Shown here one piece after another: positions 7,776 through 17,945 of a stretch of 64,000 nucleotides of DNA. Both the position numbers and the translations under genes were made by a program. Source of the DNA: Miltoncostaea sp036826475. Its GTDB lineage: Bacteria > Actinomycetota > Thermoleophilia > Miltoncostaeales > Miltoncostaeaceae. The notes below the pieces were generated by a model. That model ran no database searches. It was given only the letters and a program-made list of their open reading frames with translations, and was not told where the DNA came from. How positions within the stretch are numbered: the stretch's first letter is position 1; every line of letters starts with the position of its first letter. The stretch covers positions 1-64,000 of the forward strand of contig DAISWG010000010.1 in NCBI GenBank assembly GCA_036826475.1, in the 5' to 3' direction.

Positions 7776-8998
7776 CGGGAGACCTCCGCGGCGCTGCGCC
7801 CCGCGCGGCGCCCGTAGACGACGGTGTCCAGCAGGGAGTTGCCCATCAGCCGGTTCGAGCCGTGGACCCCGCCGGCGATCTCGCCCGCGGCGAACAGCGC
7901 GGGCAGCGACGTGGCGGCGCGCTCGTCGATCGCGAGGCCGCCGTTGCGGTAGTGGAGCACGGGGTACACGAGCACACGCTCGCGGGTGATGTCCACCCCG
8001 GCCTTCATGTAGCGCTTGTGGACGTAGGCGAGCCGCTCGGCGGTGAACCCGCCGCCGTTCTCGCGATCGATGGCGGGGGTGTCGAGCCACACGCCGGGGG
8101 TCCCGTCCGGGGCGGCCGCCCCGCGGCCCTCGCCGACGACGTCGATGATCGCCTGGGCGACGACGTCGCGCGGGGCGAGCTCGTCGACGAACCGCTCGCC
8201 GTCGGCGTCGTGGAGGGTCGCGCCGTAGGAGCGGGTGGTCTCGGGGAGGGCGTAGCCGGCGAGCGCCTCGGGCCACACGGACCCGGTGGGGTGGCGCTGC
8301 CAGGAGTCGAGCTCGCGACCCTCGGCGCCGAGCGCGAGCGCCATCCGCAATACCTCCGGCGTGGCGTCGGGGTGGTTGGTGCTGCCGACGCCGAGCGCGT
8401 CGGCCTCGCCGCGCAGGCCGCCTCCCGCCGCGAGCACCACGGCGGCGGCGTGGACGGTGCGACGGCTCCCGTTGCCGCCGGGGGCCACGACGGCGCGCCA
8501 TCCGTCCCCCTCCGGCTCCAGCTCGACCAGCCGCGTCGACTCCCAGACCTCCGCGCCGCCGCCGCGGACGGCGGCGCGGAGCGCGCGGACCATCTCGGCG
8601 CCCGTGCGCTCCCCGGCCTGGAGCAGCCGCTTGCGGCTGGCGCCGCCACACCGGATGAGGCGCAGCCGGTCCCCGTCGCGGGTGAACGGCACCCCCAGCC
8701 CGCTGAGCCACGCGATGGCCTCGGGGCCCTGCTCGGCGAGCTGGCGCACGAGCTCGGGCCGCGCGGCACGATGGCCGGCGGCGAAGGTGTCCTCGTAGTG
8801 CGAATCGGGCGAGTCGTCGTCCCCCATCGCGGCCTGGATGCCGCCCTGGGCGCGTCCGGTGTTGCCGGCGCCGAGCGCCGACTTCGTCGTCACGATCACC
8901 GACGCGCCGGCGTCGGCCGCGCTGACGGCCGCCGACATGCCGGCGCCGCCCGATCCCACCACGAGCACGTCCGCGCGTGCGTCGGAGAGGCTCGACAC
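7772..8998 (-). CDS. FAD-dependent oxidoreductase of the fumarate reductase / aspartate oxidase / AprA family
   Basis: 408 residues. FAD-binding GSGGAGMSAAVSAA lies at about 15-28, followed by TTKSALGAGNTGRAQGGIQ and, near the C-terminus, FAAGEIAGGVHGSNRLMGNSLLD, the conserved second FAD segment of SdhA/FrdA/NadB/AprA proteins. It lacks the C-terminal helical domain of typical NadB or SdhA (about 530-580 residues), so the specific substrate is open. Coupling to comA and sat suggests a sulfur role, possibly APS reduction or sulfite oxidation, but this is inference; L-aspartate oxidase is the default database-style label. GTG 8998 has TAGGAT seven bases upstream and no Shine-Dalgarno (leaderless). 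Confidence 0.85.
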   Translation of the reverse strand: MSSLSDARADVLVVGSGGAGMSAAVSAADAGASVIVTTKSALGAGNTGRAQGGIQAAMGDDDSPDSHYEDTFAAGHRAARPELVRQLAEQGPEAIAWLSGLGVPFTRDGDRLRLIRCGGASRKRLLQAGERTGAEMVRALRAAVRGGGAEVWESTRLVELEPEGDGWRAVVAPGGNGSRRTVHAAAVVLAAGGGLRGEADALGVGSTNHPDATPEVLRMALALGAEGRELDSWQRHPTGSVWPEALAGYALPETTRSYGATLHDADGERFVDELAPRDVVAQAIIDVVGEGRGAAAPDGTPGVWLDTPAIDRENGGGFTAERLAYVHKRYMKAGVDITRERVLVYPVLHYRNGGLAIDERAATSLPALFAAGEIAGGVHGSNRLMGNSLLDTVVYGRRAGRSAAEVSR

Positions 8999-9033
8999 GG
9001 GGCCGATCCTAGCGGACCGGGTCAGGAGACGTG

Positions 9034-9048
9034 ATAAGGGATCGTTAT
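9034..9048. promoter_or_regulatory. candidate LysR-type operator upstream of the flavoprotein-comA-sat operon
   Basis: The dyad ATAA-N7-TTAT contains a T-N11-A core, the usual LysR-type box. It is centred about 43 bases before the predicted transcription start (-10 TAGGAT at 9006-9011) and overlaps the lysR stop codon. This is where an LTTR activation site would be expected for the downstream operon. Confidence 0.4.
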
Positions 9049-9965
9049 GAGCCTGATGCGGGCGCGGCCATGTCGCCGAGCTCCGCGCGGGCGAACTCCA
9101 CGAACGCCTGGGTGACCCGCTTGGGGGTGCGCCCGGCGTGCCGCACCGCGAAGAAGCTGCGCTCCAGCCCGGCCCCCTCGAGGGCCAGGGCGACGAGGCT
9201 CCCGTCGGCGAGCTCCCGTTCCACCGCGAGCCGCGAGATGACGGTGATGCCGAACCCGTCGAGCACCGCCGCCTTCACGGACTGCTGCAGGCCGAGCTCC
9301 ATCGCCACCTGCAGGTCGCGGTCGCGGACCCCGCTCTCGCGGAGCGCGGCCTCCACGACGGAGCGCACGCCGGAGCCCTCCTGCTGGATCAGCATCGGCT
9401 CGGCGGCGAGCTCCTCCAGCGTCACGGAGCCCCGGTCGGCGAGGGGGTGGCCGGGGGGCACGATGGCGACGAGCTCGTCGCGGACGAACGGCTCGAACAC
9501 CAGCCCGCGATGCGGGCGCGCCGCGCCCACGACCCCCAGCTCCAGCTCGTCGTCGAGGACGCGCTCGCACACCGTCTGGGTGTCGCTGACGACGAGGCTG
9601 ACCTTCACCTCCGGGTGCGCGTCGTGGAACGCCCCGAGCAGCCGCGGCAGCAGGACCTCGCCCGGCCCGGTGGACGACCCGAGCACCAGGCGGCCGCTGA
9701 CGCGGGTCCCGATCTCCCCCATCTCGCGCTCCAGCTCGGCCTCGAGGCCGATCATCCGCCGGGCGTACCGGTAGACCACCTCGCCGGCCTCGGTGAGCCG
9801 CACCCGCCGGCCGCTGCGGTCGAGCAGCCGGTGCCCCAGGCGCTCCTCGAGCGCCCGGATCTGGAACGACACGGCAGGCTGCGAGACCTCGAGCTCCTCC
9901 GCCGCCTGGGAGAAGGATCCCTTGTCCACGACGGTCCGGAACGTCAGCAGCTGGCGCAGGTCCAC
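9045..9965 (-). CDS. LysR-family transcriptional regulator (CysL/selenium-associated type)
   Basis: 306 residues. The N-terminal winged HTH is complete (FSQAAEELEVSQPAVSFQIRALEERLG, about residues 18-44) and is followed by the periplasmic-binding-like effector domain (LVLGSSTGPGEVLLPRLLGAFH onward). Best resemblance is to the CysL/CysB-like group that responds to sulfur metabolites. It is immediately upstream of, and co-directional with, the flavoprotein-comA-sat operon, so that operon is the probable target. GTG 9965 is preceded by TAGCAT with a 6-nt gap: leaderless. The gene diverges from lon. Confidence 0.9.
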   Translation of the reverse strand: MDLRQLLTFRTVVDKGSFSQAAEELEVSQPAVSFQIRALEERLGHRLLDRSGRRVRLTEAGEVVYRYARRMIGLEAELEREMGEIGTRVSGRLVLGSSTGPGEVLLPRLLGAFHDAHPEVKVSLVVSDTQTVCERVLDDELELGVVGAARPHRGLVFEPFVRDELVAIVPPGHPLADRGSVTLEELAAEPMLIQQEGSGVRSVVEAALRESGVRDRDLQVAMELGLQQSVKAAVLDGFGITVISRLAVERELADGSLVALALEGAGLERSFFAVRHAGRTPKRVTQAFVEFARAELGDMAAPASGS

Positions 9966-10090
9966 TCGGTGATGCTATCGGGCACCCCGGCGGATCCCGC
10001 CGTCGGAGCGCGGACCGGGCCCTCGTGACGCGTTCGTCCGGTCGCGACCCCCAGCCGGTCGATCGCCTCGACCCGGCCCCCCGGACCCGT

Positions 10091-10143
10091 TTGACAACGT
10101 GGTGACGGAAGGTAACCTTGCTGCGGCGGTTACGTCGGGTAAC
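10091..10143 (+). promoter_or_regulatory. lon promoter with GTAAC repeats
   Basis: A consensus TTGACA (10091-10096), 16-nt spacer and TAACCT (10113-10118) form a strong housekeeping promoter. Around and after it are three copies of a GTAAC/GTTAC motif: GGTAACC overlapping the -10 (10111-10117) and the inverted pair GTTAC-N5-GTAAC at 10129-10143, in the start-site region. That placement suits a repressor operator for stress control of lon; the regulator is unknown. Confidence 0.65.
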
Positions 10144-10166
10144 TGCCGTGAGAGCCAGGAGCTTCG

Positions 10167-12500
<2,334 letters not shown>

Positions 12501-12537
12501 GCCGGGGACGACGGTGCGCAGGGGTAGGCTGACGGCG

Positions 12538-12882
12538 ATGGATCGCTGCCGCCAGCGTCCCCCGGTGTGCCACCGCTACCAGGCGGCGGCCGAGCTCCTC
12601 GGCCGCCGCTGGAGCGCCGCGGTCATCCGGGCGACCATGGAGGGCCCCGCCCGGTTCACCGAGATCCGCAGCAGCGTGGACGGGCTGTCGGCGCGGCTGC
12701 TCACCGAGCGGCTCCGCGAGCTGGAGTCCGCCGGGCTGATGGAGCGGCGGGAGCGCACGGACGGCGCCACCGAGTACCGCCTCACCGCGAAGGGCGAGGC
12801 CCTCTCGCGGGTGGTCCACGAGATCGAGGCGTGGGTGGCGACGTGGGAGCCGGCCGACCAGGCGCCGCGGAGCGGCGGGTGA
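12538..12882 (+). CDS. HxlR-family winged-helix transcriptional regulator
   Basis: 114 residues. CHRYQAAAELLGRRWSAAVIR is the family entry motif; RFTEIRSSVDGLSARLLTERLREL is the recognition helix region and the wing follows (GLMERRERTDGATEYRLTAKGE). HxlR proteins commonly sense thiol/electrophile or redox stress through an N-terminal Cys; one Cys is present in that position. The ATG at 12538 sits seven bases after TAGGCT without a ribosome-binding site, so the transcript is probably leaderless. It overlaps the downstream PPOX gene (GTGA), which it may regulate. Confidence 0.9.
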   Translation: MDRCRQRPPVCHRYQAAAELLGRRWSAAVIRATMEGPARFTEIRSSVDGLSARLLTERLRELESAGLMERRERTDGATEYRLTAKGEALSRVVHEIEAWVATWEPADQAPRSGG

Positions 12883-13289
12883 GCCCCATCCCCGCCGACG
12901 TCCGCGAGCTGTTCGCGGGCCGCAACTACGCCCACCTGGCCACGACCGGCCCGAAGGGCCCCACGTCGGTGCCGATCTGGGTGGACGTCGACGGCGACCG
13001 GCTCGTGTTCTTCACGCAGCGCGGCAGCCGCAAGGCGGTGAACATCGGGCGCGACCCGCGGGTGGCGCTGTCGGTCGTCGACCGGGACGACCCCTACCGG
13101 CAGGCGGATGTCCGCGGCCGGGTGGTGGAGCGCCTGGAGGGCGAGGCGGCGCTCGCCGCGATGGACCGCCTGTCGCAGAAGTACATCGGGGCGCCGTTCC
13201 CGATGCGCGACCCCGACGCGACGGTGGCGTTCGTCGTCGAGGTCGACCGGGCCCGCCACGTGAAGCTGCCCTTCAGCCACGAGGGCTGA
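12879..13289 (+). CDS. PPOX-class (F420/FMN split-barrel) protein
   Basis: 136 residues in the pyridoxamine-phosphate-oxidase-like split-barrel fold. LATTGPKGPTSVPIWVDVDGDRLVFFTQ and RKAVNIGRDPRVALSVVDRDDPY are the hallmark strands of the actinobacterial F420-dependent PPOX subfamily, which reduces small substrates with F420 or binds FMN/heme. The cofactor cannot be fixed from sequence alone. GTG 12879 overlaps the HxlR stop. Confidence 0.85.
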   Translation: MSPIPADVRELFAGRNYAHLATTGPKGPTSVPIWVDVDGDRLVFFTQRGSRKAVNIGRDPRVALSVVDRDDPYRQADVRGRVVERLEGEAALAAMDRLSQKYIGAPFPMRDPDATVAFVVEVDRARHVKLPFSHEG

Positions 13290-13304
13290 CGGGCAGCTCC
13301 CCGC

Positions 13305-14138
13305 TCAGCTCAGGGTCCTCAGCGTCGTCAGGTTCACGTCGAGCCACTTCGCCTGCAGGCGCCCGACGGTGCCGTCGGCGATCAGGCCCTTCACCACCGT
13401 GCTCACCGTCTTCACCAGCGGGCTGCCGTCGGGGAGGACGGCCCCGTAGCGCTCGCCGGTGGCGATCACGCCGGCCATGGAGCCCACGCGCAGCGGCACC
13501 TCGGCGGCCAGCACCGCGAGGGTGGGGGCGTCGTACACGACGGCGTCGCAGCGCCCGGTCTCGAGCGCCTGGAACAGCGGCGTCACGCCCGGGTAGGTCC
13601 GCGCGGCCCTCGCCGGCGTGACCCGGCTCGCAACCACGGCGGCACCCGTGCTCTTCTGTAGCACGCAGAGCTGGAGCGGCTTGAGCTTGGCGAGCGTCGT
13701 CGGCGTGGTCGCGAGGCCGCGGCGCAGCAGCACGCCCTGGTCGACGTCGAGGTACGCCGCGCTGAAGTCCACGTTCTGCCTGCGGCCGGAGGTGATCGAC
13801 ACCTGCGCGAAGGCCAGGTCGAACGGCTTCGGGCCGGGGGCGACGATGTCGGAGAACACCGGGACGTTCACGAACTGGACGGGCAGGCCCATGCGGCGGC
13901 CGACTGCCGCCGCCAGCCCCACCTCGAGGCCGCGGGCGAACGTGACGGTGGTGCCGCTGACGGCGCCCACCTGGAAGCCGTCGCTCGGCAGGTTGAGGCC
14001 CACGGTCAGGACGCCCGGCACCATCGTGGCGGGGGGCGGGGTCGCGGGGGCCTGGGCGGCCGCGGGGACGGCCGTGGCGGCGAGCGCGGCCGCGGCCGCG
14101 GCGACGGCCGCCGCGAGGAAGGCCCGGAGGCGTCTCAT
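13305..14138 (-). CDS. secreted solute-binding protein, amino-acid type (SBP family 3)
   Basis: 277 residues with a long Ala-rich signal peptide (LRAFLAAAVAAAAAALAATAVPAAAQA). The mature part has the family-3 binding-protein layout: GVLTVGLNLPSDGF at the start, EVGLAAAVGRRMGLPVQFV, FDLAFAQVSITSGRRQNVDFS and, after the hinge, RCDAVVYDAPTLAVLA. No lipobox Cys is visible. No ABC permease or ATPase is adjacent. Its start overlaps the stop of the upstream L,D-transpeptidase gene (ATGA), so the two are co-translated, an unexpected link between wall cross-linking and ligand binding. Confidence 0.85.
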   Translation of the reverse strand: MRRLRAFLAAAVAAAAAALAATAVPAAAQAPATPPPATMVPGVLTVGLNLPSDGFQVGAVSGTTVTFARGLEVGLAAAVGRRMGLPVQFVNVPVFSDIVAPGPKPFDLAFAQVSITSGRRQNVDFSAAYLDVDQGVLLRRGLATTPTTLAKLKPLQLCVLQKSTGAAVVASRVTPARAARTYPGVTPLFQALETGRCDAVVYDAPTLAVLAAEVPLRVGSMAGVIATGERYGAVLPDGSPLVKTVSTVVKGLIADGTVGRLQAKWLDVNLTTLRTLS

Positions 14139-15199
14139 GACGTCGCCAGCACGCGGACGGGGTCGCCGACCGAGAGGAACCGGTAGAGCCACGGCGCGTT
14201 GGGCGCCGGCACCCGCACGCAGCCGTGGGAGGCGGCGTAGACGGGGACGTCGGGGTACTGGTGCGTCGCGACGCCGCCGACGAACGGCGACGCCCACAGC
14301 AGCCACTCCTGGAACGGCGTGGACCACCAGCGCGGGTACTGGGCGTACACCTTGAAGCTCCCGATCGGCGTCGGCGTGGACGGCTTGCCGGACGAGACGT
14401 GCAGCGCCCGCACCACGCGGTTGTCCTGGATCGCCAGCGCGAGCTGCTTGTCGACCAGCACCTCCAGGCGCCGGCCGGCCCCGCCCTGCGTGATCGGCGT
14501 GGGGCGGTTGGCGCGCCCGAGGGCCGCCAGCGTCTTCGGCCCGAGGACGCCGTCGCGCTGGAGCCCCTCCCACTTCTGGAACGCGATCACCGCGGCGGTC
14601 GTCCCGGGGCCGAGGCGCCCGTCGACGTCGCCGGGCAGCAGGTAGCCGAGGTCGGCGAGCCGCTGCTGGGCCGCCTTGGTCCCACCGGTGACGGGGCCGG
14701 ACGGGGTGACGGGGTTGGGCGGCGGCGCGACGCTCGGCGTGCGGAGCTTGGCCACCGTCAGCGGACCCGTCGCGTCGATGCCCGGGAACAGCCCGTACGG
14801 CACGCCGCCGTCGATCAGCACCTGCACGGACTGCACGCCCGGGACGGCGGTCGCCGTGGCCACGAGCTGCGACAACCGGGCGTTGAGCGTGTCGGCGTTG
14901 GTGCCCGCCACGAACCGGTCGCCCAGGTCCACGGTGGCGACGGTGCCCTGCTGCGTGACGGAGAGCACCGGGGTCGCCGGCGAGATGTAGCTGCGGATCT
15001 GGGTCTTCCGCTCCGCGGCGGTCGGCCCGGCGAGCAGGCTCTGGAGGGCCGACTGGAGGCCGTCACCCGGGCGGGTGACGAAGACGTTCTGCTCGCCCTG
15101 CACGAAGGAGACCTTGGTGGCGGCGGCCGCGGACGCGGTCCACACGAGGGCACTGAGCACGGCGATGCACGCCAGAAGGGCGCGCCAGGGGTGGGTCAC
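14135..15199 (-). CDS. L,D-transpeptidase with GerMN and peptidoglycan-binding domains
   Basis: 354 residues. Signal peptide (1-30), GerMN-like domain (about 35-135, with VATVDLGDRFVAGT), a helical peptidoglycan-binding domain (AAQQRLADLGYLLPGDVDG...TAAVIAFQKWEG) and a C-terminal YkuD domain whose active site is SHGCVRVP. It would cross-link peptidoglycan stems by 3-3 bonds outside the membrane. GTG 15199 is preceded by GAGGTG; a TACCAT -10 lies about 40 bases further up. The fusion of GerMN with PGBD and YkuD is an actinobacterial arrangement. Confidence 0.92.
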   Translation of the reverse strand: MTHPWRALLACIAVLSALVWTASAAAATKVSFVQGEQNVFVTRPGDGLQSALQSLLAGPTAAERKTQIRSYISPATPVLSVTQQGTVATVDLGDRFVAGTNADTLNARLSQLVATATAVPGVQSVQVLIDGGVPYGLFPGIDATGPLTVAKLRTPSVAPPPNPVTPSGPVTGGTKAAQQRLADLGYLLPGDVDGRLGPGTTAAVIAFQKWEGLQRDGVLGPKTLAALGRANRPTPITQGGAGRRLEVLVDKQLALAIQDNRVVRALHVSSGKPSTPTPIGSFKVYAQYPRWWSTPFQEWLLWASPFVGGVATHQYPDVPVYAASHGCVRVPAPNAPWLYRFLSVGDPVRVLATS

Positions 15200-15282
15200 G
15201 GACACCTCACGGGCACGAAGGGACGCGCGATGGTACGACAGCGCCCCCGGCGGCGTCACCCCCTCTCGGTGGATCGGCCCGC

Positions 15283-15813
15283 TCAGGCCTCCAGGAGGTC
15301 CCGGATACTCTCGACCACGGCCCGCTTGCGGGCTGTCGCGGGGACGCCGAGCGCCTTCTCGATCGATGCCCCCGTCAGCGTCGACCGCCCCATGCCCGCG
15401 GGGTGGTGGAGGTGGACCTCGCGTCCGACGACGGCCAGCTCGTCCGGTCCGTCCGGCGCCGAGAGCGCCCTCACCCTGGCCGCGGCGGGCGTCTGCCGCA
15501 GGAACGCGATGTGCAGGTGCTCCGGATCGGCGTCCGGGAACGGGCGCTCATCGAGGACGGCGGTGAGCTGCGCCGCGGTCCGCACCATCACCGCCGTGCG
15601 GAACCCCATGCCGGCCTCGACGCCCGTCTCCAGCGCCGCGGCCACCTTCTCGGCCGACCGCATCGGGGTGCGGAACAGGACGTTGCCGGTCTGGATGTGG
15701 GTGGTGACGTCCTCGAAGCCGTCGCCCTCCACGCACGCGCGCAGGTCGGCCATCGCCATCCGTCCGCTCCCGCCCACGTTCACCCCGCGCAGCAGGGCGA
15801 CGTAGCGCGGCAC
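15283..15813 (-). CDS. DUF1697 family protein
   Basis: 176 residues. The N-terminus RYVALLRGVNVGG and the block FEDVTTHIQTGNVLF are the DUF1697 signature, and the family's C-terminal segment is also present (MGRSTLTGASIEKALGVPATARKRAVVESI). No biochemical function is established for the family. GTG 15813 is the first start that keeps the whole conserved N-terminus. The gene follows the polysaccharide operon by nine bases and may be read through from it. Confidence 0.88.
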   Translation of the reverse strand: MPRYVALLRGVNVGGSGRMAMADLRACVEGDGFEDVTTHIQTGNVLFRTPMRSAEKVAAALETGVEAGMGFRTAVMVRTAAQLTAVLDERPFPDADPEHLHIAFLRQTPAAARVRALSAPDGPDELAVVGREVHLHHPAGMGRSTLTGASIEKALGVPATARKRAVVESIRDLLEA

Positions 15814-15822
15814 CCCGTCCCC

Positions 15823-16023
15823 CTAGCGGGTGGAGAAGTGGTGCTCCTGGCGGTCGCACCAGAACACGAGCCCGTGCTCCTCGTGCCGGCCGACGCAGTG
15901 GCACTCGCCGCCGTGCTCGGGGCAGTCGCGGTGCACGCGGGAGAGCAGGCCCCACTCGGCGACGGGAGCCGCCCCATCGGGGAGACCCCGGCGATCTGCG
16001 TTCGTGCGCGTGATCACGGTCAT
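15823..16023 (-). CDS. 66-residue Cys/His-rich protein coupled to polysaccharide genes
   Basis: Unrecognised small protein. The C-terminal half carries four Cys and six His (DCPEHGGECHCVGRHEEHG, then FWCDRQEHHF), suggesting metal binding. The ATG at 16023 overlaps the stop of the upstream epimerase/dehydratase (ATGA), so it is made in step with that membrane enzyme. The N-terminal third is polar and unremarkable. It could be a metal-binding accessory or an independent stress protein; nothing fixes a function. Confidence 0.7.
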   Translation of the reverse strand: MTVITRTNADRRGLPDGAAPVAEWGLLSRVHRDCPEHGGECHCVGRHEEHGLVFWCDRQEHHFSTR

Positions 16024-17945
16024 GGGTGCTCCAACTCGGTCGTGGGTGTGGATGTGGGTGCCACGGGGCCTTCGCCGTCGGCGACCGGGCCCCTGCCGCC
16101 GCGCAACGCGGTCCACAGCGCGTCGGCGACGGGCTGCGGGCCCCCCGCGGAGACGTGCTGGACGAGCCGGTCGAGCCCCACGGCGAAGGCCTCGGGGTCG
16201 AGCGGCGGCCGGGTGGCGCGCATGATCTTGGCGTACCGGGTGGAACGGACCTCCTCGTCCACGTTGAACAGCTCCTCGTGGAGCTTCTCGCCGGGACGGA
16301 TGCCCACCACCTCGATGGCGATGTCCCGGCCCGGCTCGTGGCCGGACAGCTCGATCATGCGACGTGCGAGGTCGATGATCCGGACCGGGTCGCCCATGTC
16401 CAGCACGAAGATGTCGCCGCCATCGGCGATGCCCGTCGCGGCGATCACCAGCTGGACCGCCTCCGGGATGGTCATGAAGAAGCGGGTCATCTCGGCGTGG
16501 GTGACCGTGACCGGGCCGCCCTCCTCGATCTGACGCTGGAAGATCGGCAGCACCGAGCCGGACGAGCCCAGGACGTTGCCGAAGCGCACGGCGGCGAAGC
16601 GGGTGGCGGACGTCGCCCCGTGCGCCTCCACGATCCGCTCGGCCAGGGCCTTCGACGCGCCCATCACGGTCTGCGGCTCGACGGCCTTGTCGGTGGAGAT
16701 CAGGCAGAAGCGGTCGACGCCGTGGCGCTCCGCGAGCCGCGCCACCACCTCGGTGCCGAGGGCGTTGTTGGCGACGGCCTGGAGCGGGTTGAGCTCCATC
16801 ATCGGCACGTGCTTGTAGGCGGCGGCGTGGAACACCACGTCCGGCCGCTCCGCCTGGAACACGCGCTCCATCGACACGGAGTCCTTGCAGTCGGCGATCA
16901 CGGGCACCAGCAGGCCCGCGTGGCCGCGCTCGCGCAGCTCCATGTCGATCTCGAACAGGTTGTTCTCCGCGTGGTCCACCATCACCAGGCGGCGGGCGCC
17001 GATCGTCGCGACCTGGCGGCACAGCTCGCGGCCGATCGATCCGCCGGCGCCGGTCACCAGCACGGAGCGCCCGTTGAGGTACCGCGCCATCCGCGCGAAG
17101 TCGATCTCCACGGGGGCGCGGCCGAGGACGTCCTCCACCCGCACCTCGCGCAGCTGCGAGACCGTGACCTCGCCGGTGATCAGCTCGGGGAGGCCCGGCA
17201 GGGTGGTGCAGGGGACGCCGGCGACCCGGCACACCTGGACGATCTCCTGGCGCACCAGGCCGGGCGCGGACGGCATGGCGATGATCACCTCGTCCACGTG
17301 CACCTCGCGCAGCACGCGCGCCAGGTCGTGGCGGGAGCCGCGCACGCGGGTGCCCTGCACGCGCAGGCGCCGCTTGCGCGGGTCGTCGTCGATCAGGCCG
17401 ACCGGGGTGTACCCCAGCTCGCGGTTCTTCTTCATCTCGCGCAGCAGCGTCACGCCGGCGTCGCCGGCGCCGCAGATGAGCACCTCGCGCCCGGTCGCGA
17501 CCAGCTCGGCCCGCGACTTGGGCCGCTCGATGACGCTGCGCACCGCGAAGCGCGCGCCGCCCACGAGCACCAGGGTCAGGACGAAGTCGATGACCAGCAC
17601 GCCGCGCGGCACCACCACCAGGTCGTCGGGCCGCCACGACGACAGCAGCGCGGTGATGAGCAGGCTCGACACGGCGCATGCCAGGACGATCGCCTGGAGG
17701 TCGCGGACGCTCGTGAAGCGCCACCACTTGGTGTAGAAGCGCATTCCGGCGAAGGTGACGATGGTGATCGCGACGACGATCAGGACCGTGCCGGCGAACA
17801 GGCGCTCGTACCGCCCGGGCACGTCGCCGTCGAAGCGGAAGTAGAAGGCCAGCCACCAGGCGGCCGCGACGAGTCCCGTGTCGACCGCGACCTGCCCGGC
17901 GCGGTGAACGAAGGCACGGGAGCTCCAGGTCAGGGGAGCCCTCAC
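16020..17945 (-). CDS. membrane-bound UDP-sugar 4,6-dehydratase/epimerase (CapD/WbpM-like)
   Basis: 641 residues. Four N-terminal membrane segments (about 20-130) are followed by a first Rossmann domain (REVLICGAGDAGVTLLREM) and a large SDR domain with VLVTGAGGSIGRELCRQ. The SDR catalytic region is LISTDKAVEPQTVMGASKALAE, the WbpM-type motif in which Tyr of YxxxK is replaced by Met. The family makes 4-keto-6-deoxy sugars for surface polysaccharide or glycoprotein. GTG 17945 overlaps the DUF354 stop (GTGA) and its own stop overlaps the tiny Cys/His gene, giving a tight three-gene operon. Confidence 0.93.
   Translation of the reverse strand: MRAPLTWSSRAFVHRAGQVAVDTGLVAAAWWLAFYFRFDGDVPGRYERLFAGTVLIVVAITIVTFAGMRFYTKWWRFTSVRDLQAIVLACAVSSLLITALLSSWRPDDLVVVPRGVLVIDFVLTLVLVGGARFAVRSVIERPKSRAELVATGREVLICGAGDAGVTLLREMKKNRELGYTPVGLIDDDPRKRRLRVQGTRVRGSRHDLARVLREVHVDEVIIAMPSAPGLVRQEIVQVCRVAGVPCTTLPGLPELITGEVTVSQLREVRVEDVLGRAPVEIDFARMARYLNGRSVLVTGAGGSIGRELCRQVATIGARRLVMVDHAENNLFEIDMELRERGHAGLLVPVIADCKDSVSMERVFQAERPDVVFHAAAYKHVPMMELNPLQAVANNALGTEVVARLAERHGVDRFCLISTDKAVEPQTVMGASKALAERIVEAHGATSATRFAAVRFGNVLGSSGSVLPIFQRQIEEGGPVTVTHAEMTRFFMTIPEAVQLVIAATGIADGGDIFVLDMGDPVRIIDLARRMIELSGHEPGRDIAIEVVGIRPGEKLHEELFNVDEEVRSTRYAKIMRATRPPLDPEAFAVGLDRLVQHVSAGGPQPVADALWTALRGGRGPVADGEGPVAPTSTPTTELEHP

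Noticed and set aside
7772..8998. Naming the flavoprotein L-aspartate oxidase (nadB) or APS reductase (aprA)
   Set aside because: It lacks the C-terminal helical domain of NadB, there is no nadA/nadC and no aprB nearby. The superfamily is sure, the substrate is not.
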